A stretch of DNA of 64,000 bases, from NCBI RefSeq assembly GCF_023273855.1, contig NZ_CP096884.1, positions 2,914,001-2,978,000 on the forward strand, read 5' to 3'. The translations under genes were made by a program, and so were the position numbers. Each line of letters begins with the position of its first letter. Positions within the stretch are counted from its first letter, which is position 1. The DNA comes from Seonamhaeicola sp. ML3. Its GTDB lineage: Bacteria; Bacteroidota; Bacteroidia; Flavobacteriales; Flavobacteriaceae. Positions 53,752 through 63,072 of the stretch are shown here, one piece after another. The notes beneath the pieces are model-generated. The model did not search any database and was not told the DNA's origin. It saw only the letters and a list, made by a program, of their open reading frames with translations.

Positions 53752-54498
53752 TTAAGTAAGCATACCGCCATCTACATTCAACGTTTGCCCTGTAACGTAA
53801 GCAGATAAATCACTAGCTAAAAATACACAAGCGTTGGCTACATCTTCTGGAGTTCCTCCTCTTTTTAATGGGATTCCTGCACGCCACCCTTTTACAACTT
53901 CTTCATCTAGTTTAGCTGTCATTTCAGTTTCTATAAAACCAGGTGCAATCACATTACTTCTAATGTTTCTTGACCCTAGCTCAAGCGCTACAGACTTTGA
54001 AAAGCCAATAATACCAGCTTTTGAAGCGGCATAATTTGTTTGTCCGGCATTACCTTTGACACCAACAACCGAACTCATATTAATAATAGATCCTTTACGC
54101 TGTTTTAACATGGTACGTTGAACGGCTTTTGTCATATTGAAAACCGATTTAAGATTTACTTCAATAACCTTATCGAAATCTTCCTCGCTTATACGCATTA
54201 AAAGGTTGTCTTTGGTAATTCCTGCATTATTCACCAAAACATCAATACTTCCAAATTCCTTAACAACTTCATTTGCTAAATCTTGAGCTTGATCAAAACT
54301 TGCTGCATTACTTTGATAGCCTTTGGCTTTAACACCTAGCGCATTTAATTCATCTTCTAGCGCTTTGGCTGCATCTACTGAAGAACTGTAAGTGAAGGCT
54401 ACATTAGCACCTTGTTCTGCAAATACCTGTGCAATACCTTTTCCTATACCTCTACTGGCCCCTGTGATAATGGCCGTTTTTCCTTCTAATAATTTCAT
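53752..54498 (-). CDS. fabG: 3-oxoacyl-ACP reductase
   Basis: 248 residues, canonical FabG: AIITGASRGIGKGIAQVFA, NNAGITKDNLLMRI, SSVVGVKGNAGQTNYAASKAG (catalytic Ser, Tyr, Lys) and PGFIETEMTAKL. Reduces 3-oxoacyl-ACP in fatty acid synthesis with NADPH. Single gene by its spacing. Confidence 0.93.
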   Translation of the reverse strand: MKLLEGKTAIITGASRGIGKGIAQVFAEQGANVAFTYSSSVDAAKALEDELNALGVKAKGYQSNAASFDQAQDLANEVVKEFGSIDVLVNNAGITKDNLLMRISEEDFDKVIEVNLKSVFNMTKAVQRTMLKQRKGSIINMSSVVGVKGNAGQTNYAASKAGIIGFSKSVALELGSRNIRSNVIAPGFIETEMTAKLDEEVVKGWRAGIPLKRGGTPEDVANACVFLASDLSAYVTGQTLNVDGGMLT

Positions 54499-54639
54499 GT
54501 GGTTGTTTACTTAGTTTTTTTGTTTAATGTTGAATTCCCACAACAGCAGGAATGTAATTTTTAATAGTTTTAGGGGCTTAAACATAAGGTTTCTTATAAA
54601 ATCAAATATACTAATTACTATCTTGTATCATAAAAAAAA

Positions 54640-54661
54640 ACCTCACAAAATCTTGTGAGGT
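54640..54661 (-). terminator. Terminator after the DUF4082-like lipoprotein gene
   Basis: Minus strand CCTCACAA pairs with TTGTGAGG (8 bp, 4-base loop) and runs into nine T. Confidence 0.85.
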
Positions 54662-54683
54662 CTTTACGGGATAGTGGATTATT

Positions 54684-55247
54684 TTAATTGTCTGGAACAA
54701 ATTTAATATCTACCATTCCTAAGTATACCGTTTTCACGATATTTGGAGGTAAGACTTGGTTTGTTCCAAATTGGGCACCATATCCAAGAAGTAAAATATT
54801 ATTACTTTCTACAGGAAAAATTGTATTTCCGTCATCATTAAAAACATAATAGTCGTTGGTATTCACAGCTACGAAGTATGTTGTTCCAGATTGGATGTTT
54901 ACAGGCTCAATATCTTCAAAAGATAACAAACCTGATGTTGAGGTAATATAAGCCGTTTTTAAAATTTCTTGTGTATCTGCATTCCAAAGCGTAACTCTGT
55001 AAATATCATTTTCAGGTACCCTTATTCCTAGTGCAGTTACTTTTCCATTTTTAAAAGTTTTGAAACGATAGCCAATTTCATGGGTGTTTACACCATTTAT
55101 CTTAGTTGATTTTAATGTCATGGCTCCATCTTCCATTACCGTTTTCATAGGATATTCTGGAGTAGACTCAACAATGGGGGCGTCATTTTTTGAACAACTA
55201 AAAACACTAATAGTTACACAGATCAATATTAATTTTTGAATTTTCAT
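54684..55247 (-). CDS. Lipoprotein with a DUF4082-like domain
   Basis: 187 residues: signal peptide with lipobox VFSC (Cys18), then a beta-rich domain (EIGYRFKTFKNGKVTALGIRVPENDIYRVTLWNADTQEIL, YFVAVNTNDYYVF) resembling DUF4082, seen in bacterial surface and adhesion-like proteins. Location at the cell surface or in the periplasm. Function unknown. Confidence 0.7.
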   Translation of the reverse strand: MKIQKLILICVTISVFSCSKNDAPIVESTPEYPMKTVMEDGAMTLKSTKINGVNTHEIGYRFKTFKNGKVTALGIRVPENDIYRVTLWNADTQEILKTAYITSTSGLLSFEDIEPVNIQSGTTYFVAVNTNDYYVFNDDGNTIFPVESNNILLLGYGAQFGTNQVLPPNIVKTVYLGMVDIKFVPDN

Positions 55248-55280
55248 GATTTCTAGGTTTTATGGATTACACCTATATAT

Positions 55281-55299
55281 CAATTCAACAAATGAATTG
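55281..55299. promoter_or_regulatory. Small inverted repeat before the DUF4082-like gene
   Basis: CAATTCA and TGAATTG arms five bases apart, about 34 bases upstream of the start. A possible binding site or chance palindrome. Confidence 0.25.
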
Positions 55300-55331
55300 T
55301 TACCCCAGTTCATGATATTTATTCAAAAAAA

Positions 55332-55360
55332 AATCCGCTAACTTATCAAGATAGCGGATT
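55332..55360 (-). terminator. Terminator after sucD
   Basis: Minus strand AATCCGCTA pairs with TAGCGGATT (9 bp, 11-base loop) and runs into a long T run. Confidence 0.85.
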
Positions 55361-55382
55361 GAATTTTATTTGTTAAGAAATA

Positions 55383-56255
55383 TTATCCTAATACTTCGGC
55401 AACTTTCTTTCCTATTTCGGCAGGAGAATCCACTACGTGAATGCCACATGCTCTCATAATTTTCTTTTTGGCTTGAGCGGTATCATCGCTTCCCCCAACA
55501 ATAGCTCCAGCATGTCCCATAGTACGTCCTGCAGGTGCTGTTTCTCCAGCAATGAAACCAACTATTGGTTTATTACTTCCGCTAGCCTTGTACCAGTTAG
55601 CTGCATCGGCTTCTAATTGACCTCCAATTTCACCAATCATAACTACAGCTTCAGTTTCTGGGTCATTTATTAATAATTCTACAGCTTCTTTAGTAGTTGT
55701 TCCAATAATTGGATCACCACCAATACCAATAGCTGTAGTAATACCTAAACCTTGTTTTACAACTTGATCTGCCGCTTCGTAAGTTAAAGTCCCGGATTTG
55801 GAAACAATCCCAACTTTACCTTGTTTAAACACAAAACCTGGCATGATTCCTACTTTTGCTTCACCTGGCGTGATTACACCTGGACAGTTAGGACCTATTA
55901 AACGGCAATCTTTACCTTTAATATAGTCAGACGCTTTAATCATATCTGCAACTGGGATTCCTTCAGTAATTGTAATAATTACTTTTATTCCTGCATCTGC
56001 AGCTTCCATGATAGCATCAGCAGCAAAAGCTGGTGGTACAAAAATAATGGTAGTATCTGCTCCAACTTCTTTAACAGCGTCTTCAACAGTATTAAAAACT
56101 GGCTTATCTAGGTGGGTTTGTCCACCTTTGCCAGGAGTTACACCACCAACGACATTGGTTCCATATTCTATCATTTGGCCAGCGTGAAACGTTCCTTCGC
56201 TCCCCGTAAAGCCTTGTACTATTATCTTTGAATCTTTATTTACTAAAACGCTCAT
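55383..56255 (-). CDS. sucD: Succinyl-CoA ligase alpha subunit
   Basis: 290 residues: [42 protein letters not shown] and the phospho-His loop [20 protein letters not shown] cycle enzyme; the beta subunit (sucC) is not in this window, as in many flavobacteria. A TACATTTG box lies just upstream. Confidence 0.95.
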   Translation of the reverse strand: MSVLVNKDSKIIVQGFTGSEGTFHAGQMIEYGTNVVGGVTPGKGGQTHLDKPVFNTVEDAVKEVGADTTIIFVPPAFAADAIMEAADAGIKVIITITEGIPVADMIKASDYIKGKDCRLIGPNCPGVITPGEAKVGIMPGFVFKQGKVGIVSKSGTLTYEAADQVVKQGLGITTAIGIGGDPIIGTTTKEAVELLINDPETEAVVMIGEIGGQLEADAANWYKASGSNKPIVGFIAGETAPAGRTMGHAGAIVGGSDDTAQAKKKIMRACGIHVVDSPAEIGKKVAEVLG

Positions 56256-56290
56256 ACGTAAATATTTTATTTATTCTAAAAATTGAAAAG

Positions 56291-56298
56291 CAAATGTA
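56291..56298 (-). promoter_or_regulatory. -7 box of sucD
   Basis: TACATTTG on the minus strand fits TAnnTTTG and ends 35 bases before the ATG at 56255. Confidence 0.45.
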
Positions 56299-56361
56299 AT
56301 TTTTTGAAACTATTTATTAAAGCATCCCGACATTTATTTTATTGCGAATATGTTAATTCTT

Positions 56362-57297
56362 CTATAGTTTTTTTAGTAAATCTAAAATTTCAGGAATCTT
56401 TTTGATAGAGGCTATTTCTTTATACTTAGATCTAAAGTCGTCAGCAGGAATTCCAAAATAACTTTTTCCGCCCTCAAGAGATTTACTCACACCTGCTTTT
56501 GCCGAAATTATGGCCTTGGATCCTATGGTTATACCACTGGTAATACCAACTTGTCCCCAAATAGTAACTTCATCTTCAATTATAACACAACCCGCTATAC
56601 CTACCTGCGAAGCAATTAAACATTTTTCACCAATAACCGTATCATGACCTACCTGAACCAGGTTGTCTATTTTGGTTCCTTTCTTAATTGTTGTATCTCC
56701 TGTAACGCCTCTGTCAATGGTACAATTAGCACCAATATCGACATGGTCTTCTAAAACAACCCGACCAGACGACAATAGTCTGTCAAATCCTTCAGGACGC
56801 TTTTTGTAATAAAAAGCATTTGCTCCTAATACAGCACCCGAATGAATGGTTACGTTATCCCCAATAATTGCATCATCATAAATACTAACATTAGAGTGTA
56901 TAACACAATTTTTACCAATAACTACGTAGTTACCAATAAAACAATTGGGTTGAACAATAGTTCCTTCGCCTATGATAGCAGATTCTGAAACTTGATTACT
57001 AGAAGCATTAAAAGGTTTGAAATGATTGGAAATTTTATTGAAATCCCTAAAAGGATCATCGCTAATTAAGAGTGCTTTTCCTTCGGGACACTCGACTTCT
57101 TTATTGATTAGTATGATAGTGGCAGCAGAATTTAGTGCTTTATCGTAATATTTTGGATGGTCAACAAAAACAATATCTCCAGGTTGCACAACATGAATTT
57201 CGTTGATACCCAAAACCGGAAAATTAGAATCACCTACGTAATTACAATCTATTAATTCTGCAACTTGTTTTAAGCTATGTGGCTTCGGAAATTTCAT
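56362..57297 (-). CDS. LpxD paralogue (UDP-acyltransferase-like left-handed beta-helix protein)
   Basis: 311 residues: an N-terminal LpxD-type domain (about 1-98) and a hexapeptide beta-helix (about 100-285, repeats such as IGKNCVIHSNVSIYDDAIIG). One active-site His is kept (VQVGHDTVIG, His218) but the second, normally in VGH or NGH (E. coli His276), is replaced: GITSGITIG (Ser254). The true LpxD (60683-61696) keeps both. A divergent acyltransferase with another substrate, or a non-catalytic paralogue, are both possible. Six bases from the next gene upstream. Confidence 0.82.
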   Translation of the reverse strand: MKFPKPHSLKQVAELIDCNYVGDSNFPVLGINEIHVVQPGDIVFVDHPKYYDKALNSAATIILINKEVECPEGKALLISDDPFRDFNKISNHFKPFNASSNQVSESAIIGEGTIVQPNCFIGNYVVIGKNCVIHSNVSIYDDAIIGDNVTIHSGAVLGANAFYYKKRPEGFDRLLSSGRVVLEDHVDIGANCTIDRGVTGDTTIKKGTKIDNLVQVGHDTVIGEKCLIASQVGIAGCVIIEDEVTIWGQVGITSGITIGSKAIISAKAGVSKSLEGGKSYFGIPADDFRSKYKEIASIKKIPEILDLLKKL

Positions 57298-57302
57298 TGC
57301 TT

Positions 57303-57911
57303 CTATTCAGTTTTAAACGTTCCATTAACATATTCAAAAGCATTTTCATGTTTTTGGAATTTATTTTTTACTGTCCAATTCATAAGCATGAAAATATCTT
57401 CTTTCCCTTCTACAAAAGCAATAATATACGCAGCTTCAACATCTTCTACTTCACCAAAGACTTTTATTTGTCTTGCTGGTTTGTTGTTGATGTTGGTCAA
57501 ACCATATTCTGAAATGCGGGCATTGTTGATACTCTCCTTGAGCATTTCTTTTTGAACATTCTTGTAGTTTTCTATAACGGGCAGTTCGGGGTTATATTCT
57601 CCCAATTCCTTGAAAAGATTTATATATTCTTCCTTGTTTTCCTGAATCACAACGAGATAGGCGTCTTTATAAATATTGCCATATTGTAATACGGCCTCAG
57701 GATTTAAATTAGGCAAGGGCTTCATGTAGTTAGGAACATCAACTTTAAAAACACTATCAATAGCAATAGTTTGATAGTTTGATTCTGATGTAGATTCAGG
57801 CGACGAATCTAATTCACTAGCAACACGATTGGCTTTATCTAAAAGGTCAAGACAAGAGTGAGTAGAAATAAATAAGAATAACATAACTACAATTAAAGCG
57901 CCCTTTTTCAT
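57303..57911 (-). CDS. Lipoprotein of unknown function
   Basis: 202 residues: signal peptide with lipobox THSC (Cys20), then a Glu/Ser-rich stretch and a compact domain (SVFKVDVPNYMKPLPNLNPEAVLQYGNIYKDAYLVVIQENKEEYINLFKELGEY). It lies between efp and the LpxD paralogue, in a group of envelope and translation genes on the same strand. Not recognised. Confidence 0.65.
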   Translation of the reverse strand: MKKGALIVVMLFLFISTHSCLDLLDKANRVASELDSSPESTSESNYQTIAIDSVFKVDVPNYMKPLPNLNPEAVLQYGNIYKDAYLVVIQENKEEYINLFKELGEYNPELPVIENYKNVQKEMLKESINNARISEYGLTNINNKPARQIKVFGEVEDVEAAYIIAFVEGKEDIFMLMNWTVKNKFQKHENAFEYVNGTFKTE

Positions 57912-57917
57912 GAATGT

Positions 57918-58484
57918 TTATTCTTTAATACGCTCTTTGTATGTACCTTTATCAGTTTCAACTTTAATTTTATCGCCTTCATTGATAAACAATGGCACAT
58001 TAACAATAGCACCTGTTTCTACAGTAGCAGGTTTTGTGGCATTGGTAGCTGTATTCCCTTTAACTCCTGGCTCTGTATGTGTTACTTCTAAAACAACATT
58101 AGCAGGCATTTCAACAGAAAGCGGCATGTCATCTTCAGTATTTATAAGCACTGTGACAACCTCCCCTTCTTTCATTAAATCAGGGCTATCCAATGTAGCT
58201 TTTTGAAGTTCAATTTGAGAATAGTCTTCTGTGTTCATGAAGTGAAAAGTCTCTCCTTCATTGTATAAATATTGAAACTTATTTGTTTCTACTCTTACAT
58301 CATCCAGTTTATGTCCAGCAGAAAACGTATTATCTATAACTTTTCCTGAAGTTACACTTTTTAGTTTTGTTCTAACAAAGGCAGGACCTTTTCCTGGTTT
58401 TACATGTAAAAACTCAATAATTTTAAAAATATCATGATTATATCTAATACATAATCCGTTTCTAATATCACTTGTAGTAATCAT
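57918..58484 (-). CDS. efp: Elongation factor P
   Basis: 188 residues: three beta-barrel domains; the tip loop reads HVKPGKGPAFVRTKL with Lys32. Helps ribosomes through proline runs. The modification enzyme (EpmA-like) is not visible here. Upstream of the unknown lipoprotein and downstream of lpxA (four-base gap). Confidence 0.95.
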   Translation of the reverse strand: MITTSDIRNGLCIRYNHDIFKIIEFLHVKPGKGPAFVRTKLKSVTSGKVIDNTFSAGHKLDDVRVETNKFQYLYNEGETFHFMNTEDYSQIELQKATLDSPDLMKEGEVVTVLINTEDDMPLSVEMPANVVLEVTHTEPGVKGNTATNATKPATVETGAIVNVPLFINEGDKIKVETDKGTYKERIKE

Positions 58485-58488
58485 ATCA

Positions 58489-59274
58489 TTAATTTGATTT
58501 AAAATATCCTTTCATTATACCTCGGTGAGAATTCTTTATAAACTGAAGAATTTCATCTCGCTCTGGTGTGGCTTCCATTTCTGCTTCAATAATTTCAGAA
58601 GCCTGGGTGTTATTATAATTTTTTTGGTAAAGGAAACGATATATATTTTGAATCTCCCTTATCTTTTCTGTGGTGAAGCCTCGTCTTCTTAATCCAACAG
58701 AGTTTATTCCAACATAAGATAAAGGTTCACGAGCGGCTTTGACAAAAGGAGGAACATCCTTTCTAACCAACGAACCACCAGTTACAAAAGCATGATTACC
58801 TACAGAAACAAACTGATGAACAGCTGTCATCCCAGCTAAAACTACATAATCACCAATAGTTATATGTCCAGCTAGTGTACTATTATTGGAAAAAATACAG
58901 TTTTTGCCAACGATACAATCATGAGCTATGTGACAATATGCCATAATTAAACAATTGTCACCAACTACGGTTTTCATTCGGTCTGAAGTTCCTCTATTTA
59001 TGGTAACACATTCTCTAATGGTTACATTGTCCCCAATTTCAACCGTTGTATCTTCACCTTCATATTTGAGGTCTTGAGGTATGGCAGAAATAACAGATCC
59101 AGGGAAAATACTACAGTTTTTACCAATTCTGGCACCTTCCATAATAGTTACATTACTACCTATCCATGTTCCTTCTCCTATGATAACATCGTTTCCAATG
59201 GTGGTAAAAGGTTCTATTACAACGTTCTTGGCTATTTTTGCGCCAGGATGTACGTAAGCAAGTGGTTGATTCAT
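58489..59274 (-). CDS. lpxA: UDP-GlcNAc acyltransferase
   Basis: 261 residues: left-handed beta-helix with the catalytic His in MAYCHIAHDCIVG, then STLAGHITIGDYVVLAG and the helical C-terminus (SVGLRRRGFTTEKIREIQNIYRFLY). First step of lipid A synthesis. Its start is one base after the lpxC/fabZ stop. Confidence 0.96.
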   Translation of the reverse strand: MNQPLAYVHPGAKIAKNVVIEPFTTIGNDVIIGEGTWIGSNVTIMEGARIGKNCSIFPGSVISAIPQDLKYEGEDTTVEIGDNVTIRECVTINRGTSDRMKTVVGDNCLIMAYCHIAHDCIVGKNCIFSNNSTLAGHITIGDYVVLAGMTAVHQFVSVGNHAFVTGGSLVRKDVPPFVKAAREPLSYVGINSVGLRRRGFTTEKIREIQNIYRFLYQKNYNNTQASEIIEAEMEATPERDEILQFIKNSHRGIMKGYFKSN

Positions 59275-59275
59275 T

Positions 59276-60682
59276 TTATTTAACTTTAGTTATTTGAGCC
59301 ATAAGCTCTGCTTCTGCACACAGTTTACCATTAGCATAGGCATATCCTTGCATATGACAAATACCGCGACGGATAGGTGTTATTAACGTACACTTAAAAA
59401 TTAGAGTGTCTCCAGGTGATACTTTTTGTTTGAACTTAACATTGTCCATTTTCATGAAGAATGTTAAATAGTTTTCTGGATCAGGAACTGTACTTAAAAC
59501 AAGTATCCCTCCAGTTTGTGCCATAGCTTCAACAATCAATACACCTGGCATAACAGGAGCTCCCGGGAAATGCCCCTTGAAAAACTCCTCGTTCATTGTT
59601 ACATTTTTTGTTGCTGTAACATGATTATCACTAAGCTCGAATACCTTATCTATGAGCAAAAATGGCTGTCTGTGTGGTAACATGGCCATTATTTGTGTGA
59701 TGTCCATTAAAGGCTGTTGATTTAAATCAATATTTGGGACATTATTTCGGCGCTCATTTTTAATAATCTTTGAAAGTTTTTTAGCAAACTGAGTATTTAC
59801 AAAATGCCCAGGTTTATTTGCTATAACTTTTCCTCTAATTCTAGTTTTAACCAAAGCTAAATCACCTAAAACATCTAAAAGCTTATGCCTAGCGGCCTCA
59901 TTAGGGTGATGAAGGGTTAAATTATCTAAAATACCATTTGGCTTAACCGCGATAGAGTCTTTTTTGAAAGCAACTTTAAGATTTTCCATCGTCTCAGGGG
60001 ATAATGCTTTATCTACATAAACGATAGCATTATTTAAATCGCCTCCCTTAATAAGACCGTGCTCCAATAACATTTCTATTTCATGTAAAAAGCTGAATGT
60101 ACGTGAGTTTGCAAAATCTTTTTTGAAATCTGATACTTTCTTTAGCGTAGCATTTTGAGTACCCAACACTTTAGTTCCGAAATCGACCATAGTGGTAATT
60201 TGATATTCTTTTGCTGGCATTACCAAAATTTCACTACCAGACTCTTCATCTGTGTAAGACACAATATCGGTTACCTCGAACTCTTCTCTATATGCATCTA
60301 ATTCCTGTATCCCGGCTTTTTCTATAGCTTCAACAAAGAATTTTGAAGAACCATCCATAATTGGAGGTTCTGAAGCATTTAATTCCACAACAACATTATC
60401 TATATCTAATCCAACTAAGGCAGCAAGAACATGTTCTGAAGTTTGTATGGCTACACCATTTTTCTCTAAACGAGTTCCGCGTTGGGTGTTTGTTACATAG
60501 TTTGCATCTGCCTCTATTACAGGAGCGCCTTCTAGATCTATTCTTTTAAAAGCTAAACCAAAGTTTGCTGGTGCTGGGGTGAATGTTAAAGTAACGTCTT
60601 TACCGGTGTGCAGTCCAACTCCAGTAAGCGAAATCTCATTTTTAATGGTTTTTTGTTTAATTTCGGTAGTAACTATTCCCAT
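59276..60682 (-). CDS. lpxC-fabZ: Bifunctional LpxC deacetylase / FabZ dehydratase
   Basis: 468 residues. The N-terminal LpxC domain (1-~305) has the zinc motif TSEHVLAALVGL and HKLLDVLGDLAL. The C-terminal FabZ domain (~320-468) has HRQPFLLIDKV and the catalytic GHFPGAPVMPGVLIVEAMAQ. LpxC is the committed lipid A step; FabZ makes enoyl-ACP. This fusion is typical of Bacteroidetes. Confidence 0.96.
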   Translation of the reverse strand: MGIVTTEIKQKTIKNEISLTGVGLHTGKDVTLTFTPAPANFGLAFKRIDLEGAPVIEADANYVTNTQRGTRLEKNGVAIQTSEHVLAALVGLDIDNVVVELNASEPPIMDGSSKFFVEAIEKAGIQELDAYREEFEVTDIVSYTDEESGSEILVMPAKEYQITTMVDFGTKVLGTQNATLKKVSDFKKDFANSRTFSFLHEIEMLLEHGLIKGGDLNNAIVYVDKALSPETMENLKVAFKKDSIAVKPNGILDNLTLHHPNEAARHKLLDVLGDLALVKTRIRGKVIANKPGHFVNTQFAKKLSKIIKNERRNNVPNIDLNQQPLMDITQIMAMLPHRQPFLLIDKVFELSDNHVTATKNVTMNEEFFKGHFPGAPVMPGVLIVEAMAQTGGILVLSTVPDPENYLTFFMKMDNVKFKQKVSPGDTLIFKCTLITPIRRGICHMQGYAYANGKLCAEAELMAQITKVK

Positions 60683-61696
60683 TTATTTTTTTTCTAGTTC
60701 GTTTATTGTTTTTACGATTTTTGGCAAGTTTTTAAAGTAGACATAAGATTTGTTATAGTCACCATATGGTAATGCAGGAGAGCCTTGAAGCACTTCGTCG
60801 TCTTTTACATTACGTCCAATACCAGATTGTGCTTGAATTTTTACATTATTACCTATTGAAATATGTCCAACAATTCCAACCTGACCTCCTATTTGACAGT
60901 TTTCACCAATTTTTGTAGAACCCGCTATACCTGTTTGAGCAGCTATCACCGTATTCTTTCCAATTTCTACATTATGAGCTATTTGAATTTGGTTGTCCAA
61001 TTTCACCCCTTTTCTTATGATGGTTGATCCTAATGTAGCTCGGTCTATTGTGGTAGCAGCTCCTATATCAACATTATCTTCTAAAATTACATTGCCTATT
61101 TGTGGTACTTTATTGTATTCTCCCTCTTCGTTAGGGGCAAAACCAAAACCATCGGCTCCAATAATGGCCCCCGCATTTACAACACAATGTTTACCTATTA
61201 CCGTTTCAGAATATATTTTAGCACCTGAAAAAACTACAGTTTTGTCTCCTATGGTAACATTATCTCCAATGTAACTATTGGGGAATATTTTCACATTATC
61301 ACCAATGGTGACGTTTTCTCCTATATATGAAAATGCACCAACATATATGTTATCTCCATACTTCGCAGAATCTGAAATAAAGCTAGGCTGTTCAATACCT
61401 TGCTTATTGTTTTTTACCTCGTTGTAATATTCTAATAATTTAGAAAAGGATTTGTATGCATCTTCTACCTTAATTAAGGTTGTGCTAATCTCACTTTCAG
61501 GAATAAATGATTTATTTACAATAGTAACACTAGCTTTGGTAGTATATATATGAGATGTGTACTTAGGGTTGGCTAAAAAAGTAAGAGACCCTTCAGTCCC
61601 TTCTTCTATTTTCGATAATTTTGATACTTCGGTTTCTGGGTTACCAACTACATCACCTTCCAGAATACCTGCTATTTGTTGTGCTGTAAATTTCAC
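60683..61696 (-). CDS. lpxD: UDP-3-O-acylglucosamine N-acyltransferase
   Basis: 337 residues: LpxD N-terminal domain ([19 protein letters not shown]) and a hexapeptide beta-helix. Both active-site His are kept: His241 ([10 protein letters not shown]) and His278 ([10 protein letters not shown]). The start is GTG, consistent with the usual LpxD N-terminus. Third step of lipid A synthesis; abuts the lpxC/fabZ start. A TATTTTTG box lies 34 bases upstream. Confidence 0.95.
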   Translation of the reverse strand: MKFTAQQIAGILEGDVVGNPETEVSKLSKIEEGTEGSLTFLANPKYTSHIYTTKASVTIVNKSFIPESEISTTLIKVEDAYKSFSKLLEYYNEVKNNKQGIEQPSFISDSAKYGDNIYVGAFSYIGENVTIGDNVKIFPNSYIGDNVTIGDKTVVFSGAKIYSETVIGKHCVVNAGAIIGADGFGFAPNEEGEYNKVPQIGNVILEDNVDIGAATTIDRATLGSTIIRKGVKLDNQIQIAHNVEIGKNTVIAAQTGIAGSTKIGENCQIGGQVGIVGHISIGNNVKIQAQSGIGRNVKDDEVLQGSPALPYGDYNKSYVYFKNLPKIVKTINELEKK

Positions 61697-61729
61697 ACTT
61701 AGAAAGTTTGTTTTTTTAGTTTAGTAGCG

Positions 61730-61737
61730 CAAAAATA
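61730..61737 (-). promoter_or_regulatory. -7 box of the lipid A gene set
   Basis: TATTTTTG on the minus strand fits TAnnTTTG; transcription from it would cover lpxD, lpxC/fabZ, lpxA, efp and onward. Confidence 0.45.
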
Positions 61738-61789
61738 GGAAAAATGTACCAAAGTATTAACCCTAGAATTCTTATTAATTATTCCGAGA

Positions 61790-63013
61790 TTAGATATGTA
61801 ACTCCTTTGGGTAACATATATAGTATTTCGTAACGGGTTTCGATAGTGTTTTAATGTTCAAATGGTCTGAAGCTTTTGTTATGTCTACGATTTTACCAGA
61901 TTTGTATAATATGTTAATGCGCTTGTCCTTTAATTGATAAGCTTGGTTAGAAATATCACCACTAAATACAAAATATTCGGCCTCTTCTCTTGAAATATTG
62001 TATTTCCTCATAAAGGTTGAAATATGATTTTCAATAGACTTCTCTTTTATCGGCTTATCTTTAATCTTAATTTTTGGTAAATTTCTATGAATAATCATGT
62101 CACTTAATTTTCTTAAAACAAAATCTCCATGATTCTGCCAATGCTTCATTGCAGTTATGATGTCGTAATCATCTAAGCCGGAAAAAACCTCAAGAGTTTT
62201 CGAAGAAAAATTCTCCATACTTATTTTGTTCTCAAAAAAATAGGAAAGCGTTTTCGTAACAAATACATCTTCACCAATATCGTGTAATTGCTTAGCACGT
62301 TTTAACACTCTTATTAACAATTGTTCTGCGGCCAATCCTGTTTTATGCAAATACACCTGCCAATACATTAAGCGCCTTGCAACTATAAACTTTTCAACAC
62401 TGTATATACCCTTCTCTTCTATTACGAGCTCGTTATCGACAACGTTAAGCATAGTTATAAGACGTTCACTGTTTATGTTGCCCTCGGCTACACCTGTGTA
62501 AAAACTATCACGCTTTAAGTAGTCTGCACGATCCATGTCTAATTGCCCCGAAATTAACTGACACATAAAGTTTCGATGATAATCTCCTTTGAAAATATTT
62601 ATTGCAAGCGTTAAATTTCCGTTAAATTCATCATTTAACTTTTCCATAAATAAGAGGGAAATATCCTCGTGAGAAACGTTGTTAACTATACTGTGCTCCA
62701 TGGCATGAGAAAAAGGGCCATGACCAATATCATGAAGAAGAATAGCTATGTATAAGGCGGATTCCTCCTCATTAGAAATTGTAACTCCCTTAAAACGAAG
62801 TACATTAACAGCCTTTTGCATCAAGTACATACATCCTATAGCATGTTGAAATCTCGTGTGATTTGCGCCTGGATATACCAAGTAAGACATACCCATTTGG
62901 GTAATACGCCTTAATCTTTGAAAATATTTATGCTGGATTAAATCAAAAATCAAAGAATTGGGAATTGTAATAAATCCGTAAATTGGATCGTTCAATATTT
63001 TAAGTTTGTTCAA
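61790..63013 (-). CDS. HD-domain phosphohydrolase (dGTPase/SAMHD1-like)
   Basis: 407 residues: HD motif set in TRFQHAIGCMYL (His57), LLHDIGHGPFSHAMEHS (His94-Asp95) and a C-terminal helical region. The DPIYGFITIPNSLIFDLIQHKYFQRLRRITQMG opening is typical of deoxynucleotide triphosphohydrolase and nucleotide-hydrolase types. Cytosolic; exact substrate unknown. Divergent from porX and probably with its own TATATTTG box. Confidence 0.88.
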   Translation of the reverse strand: MNKLKILNDPIYGFITIPNSLIFDLIQHKYFQRLRRITQMGMSYLVYPGANHTRFQHAIGCMYLMQKAVNVLRFKGVTISNEEESALYIAILLHDIGHGPFSHAMEHSIVNNVSHEDISLLFMEKLNDEFNGNLTLAINIFKGDYHRNFMCQLISGQLDMDRADYLKRDSFYTGVAEGNINSERLITMLNVVDNELVIEEKGIYSVEKFIVARRLMYWQVYLHKTGLAAEQLLIRVLKRAKQLHDIGEDVFVTKTLSYFFENKISMENFSSKTLEVFSGLDDYDIITAMKHWQNHGDFVLRKLSDMIIHRNLPKIKIKDKPIKEKSIENHISTFMRKYNISREEAEYFVFSGDISNQAYQLKDKRINILYKSGKIVDITKASDHLNIKTLSKPVTKYYICYPKELHI

Positions 63014-63038
63014 ACTTTCAGAATTGTGTTAATTTCCA

Positions 63039-63046
63039 CAAATATA
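63039..63046 (-). promoter_or_regulatory. -7 box of the HD-domain gene
   Basis: TATATTTG on the minus strand ends 25 bases before the ATG at 63013. No -33 TTG at the right distance. Confidence 0.45.
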
Positions 63047-63072
63047 GCATTAACAAATAACAAAGCGGCTTA

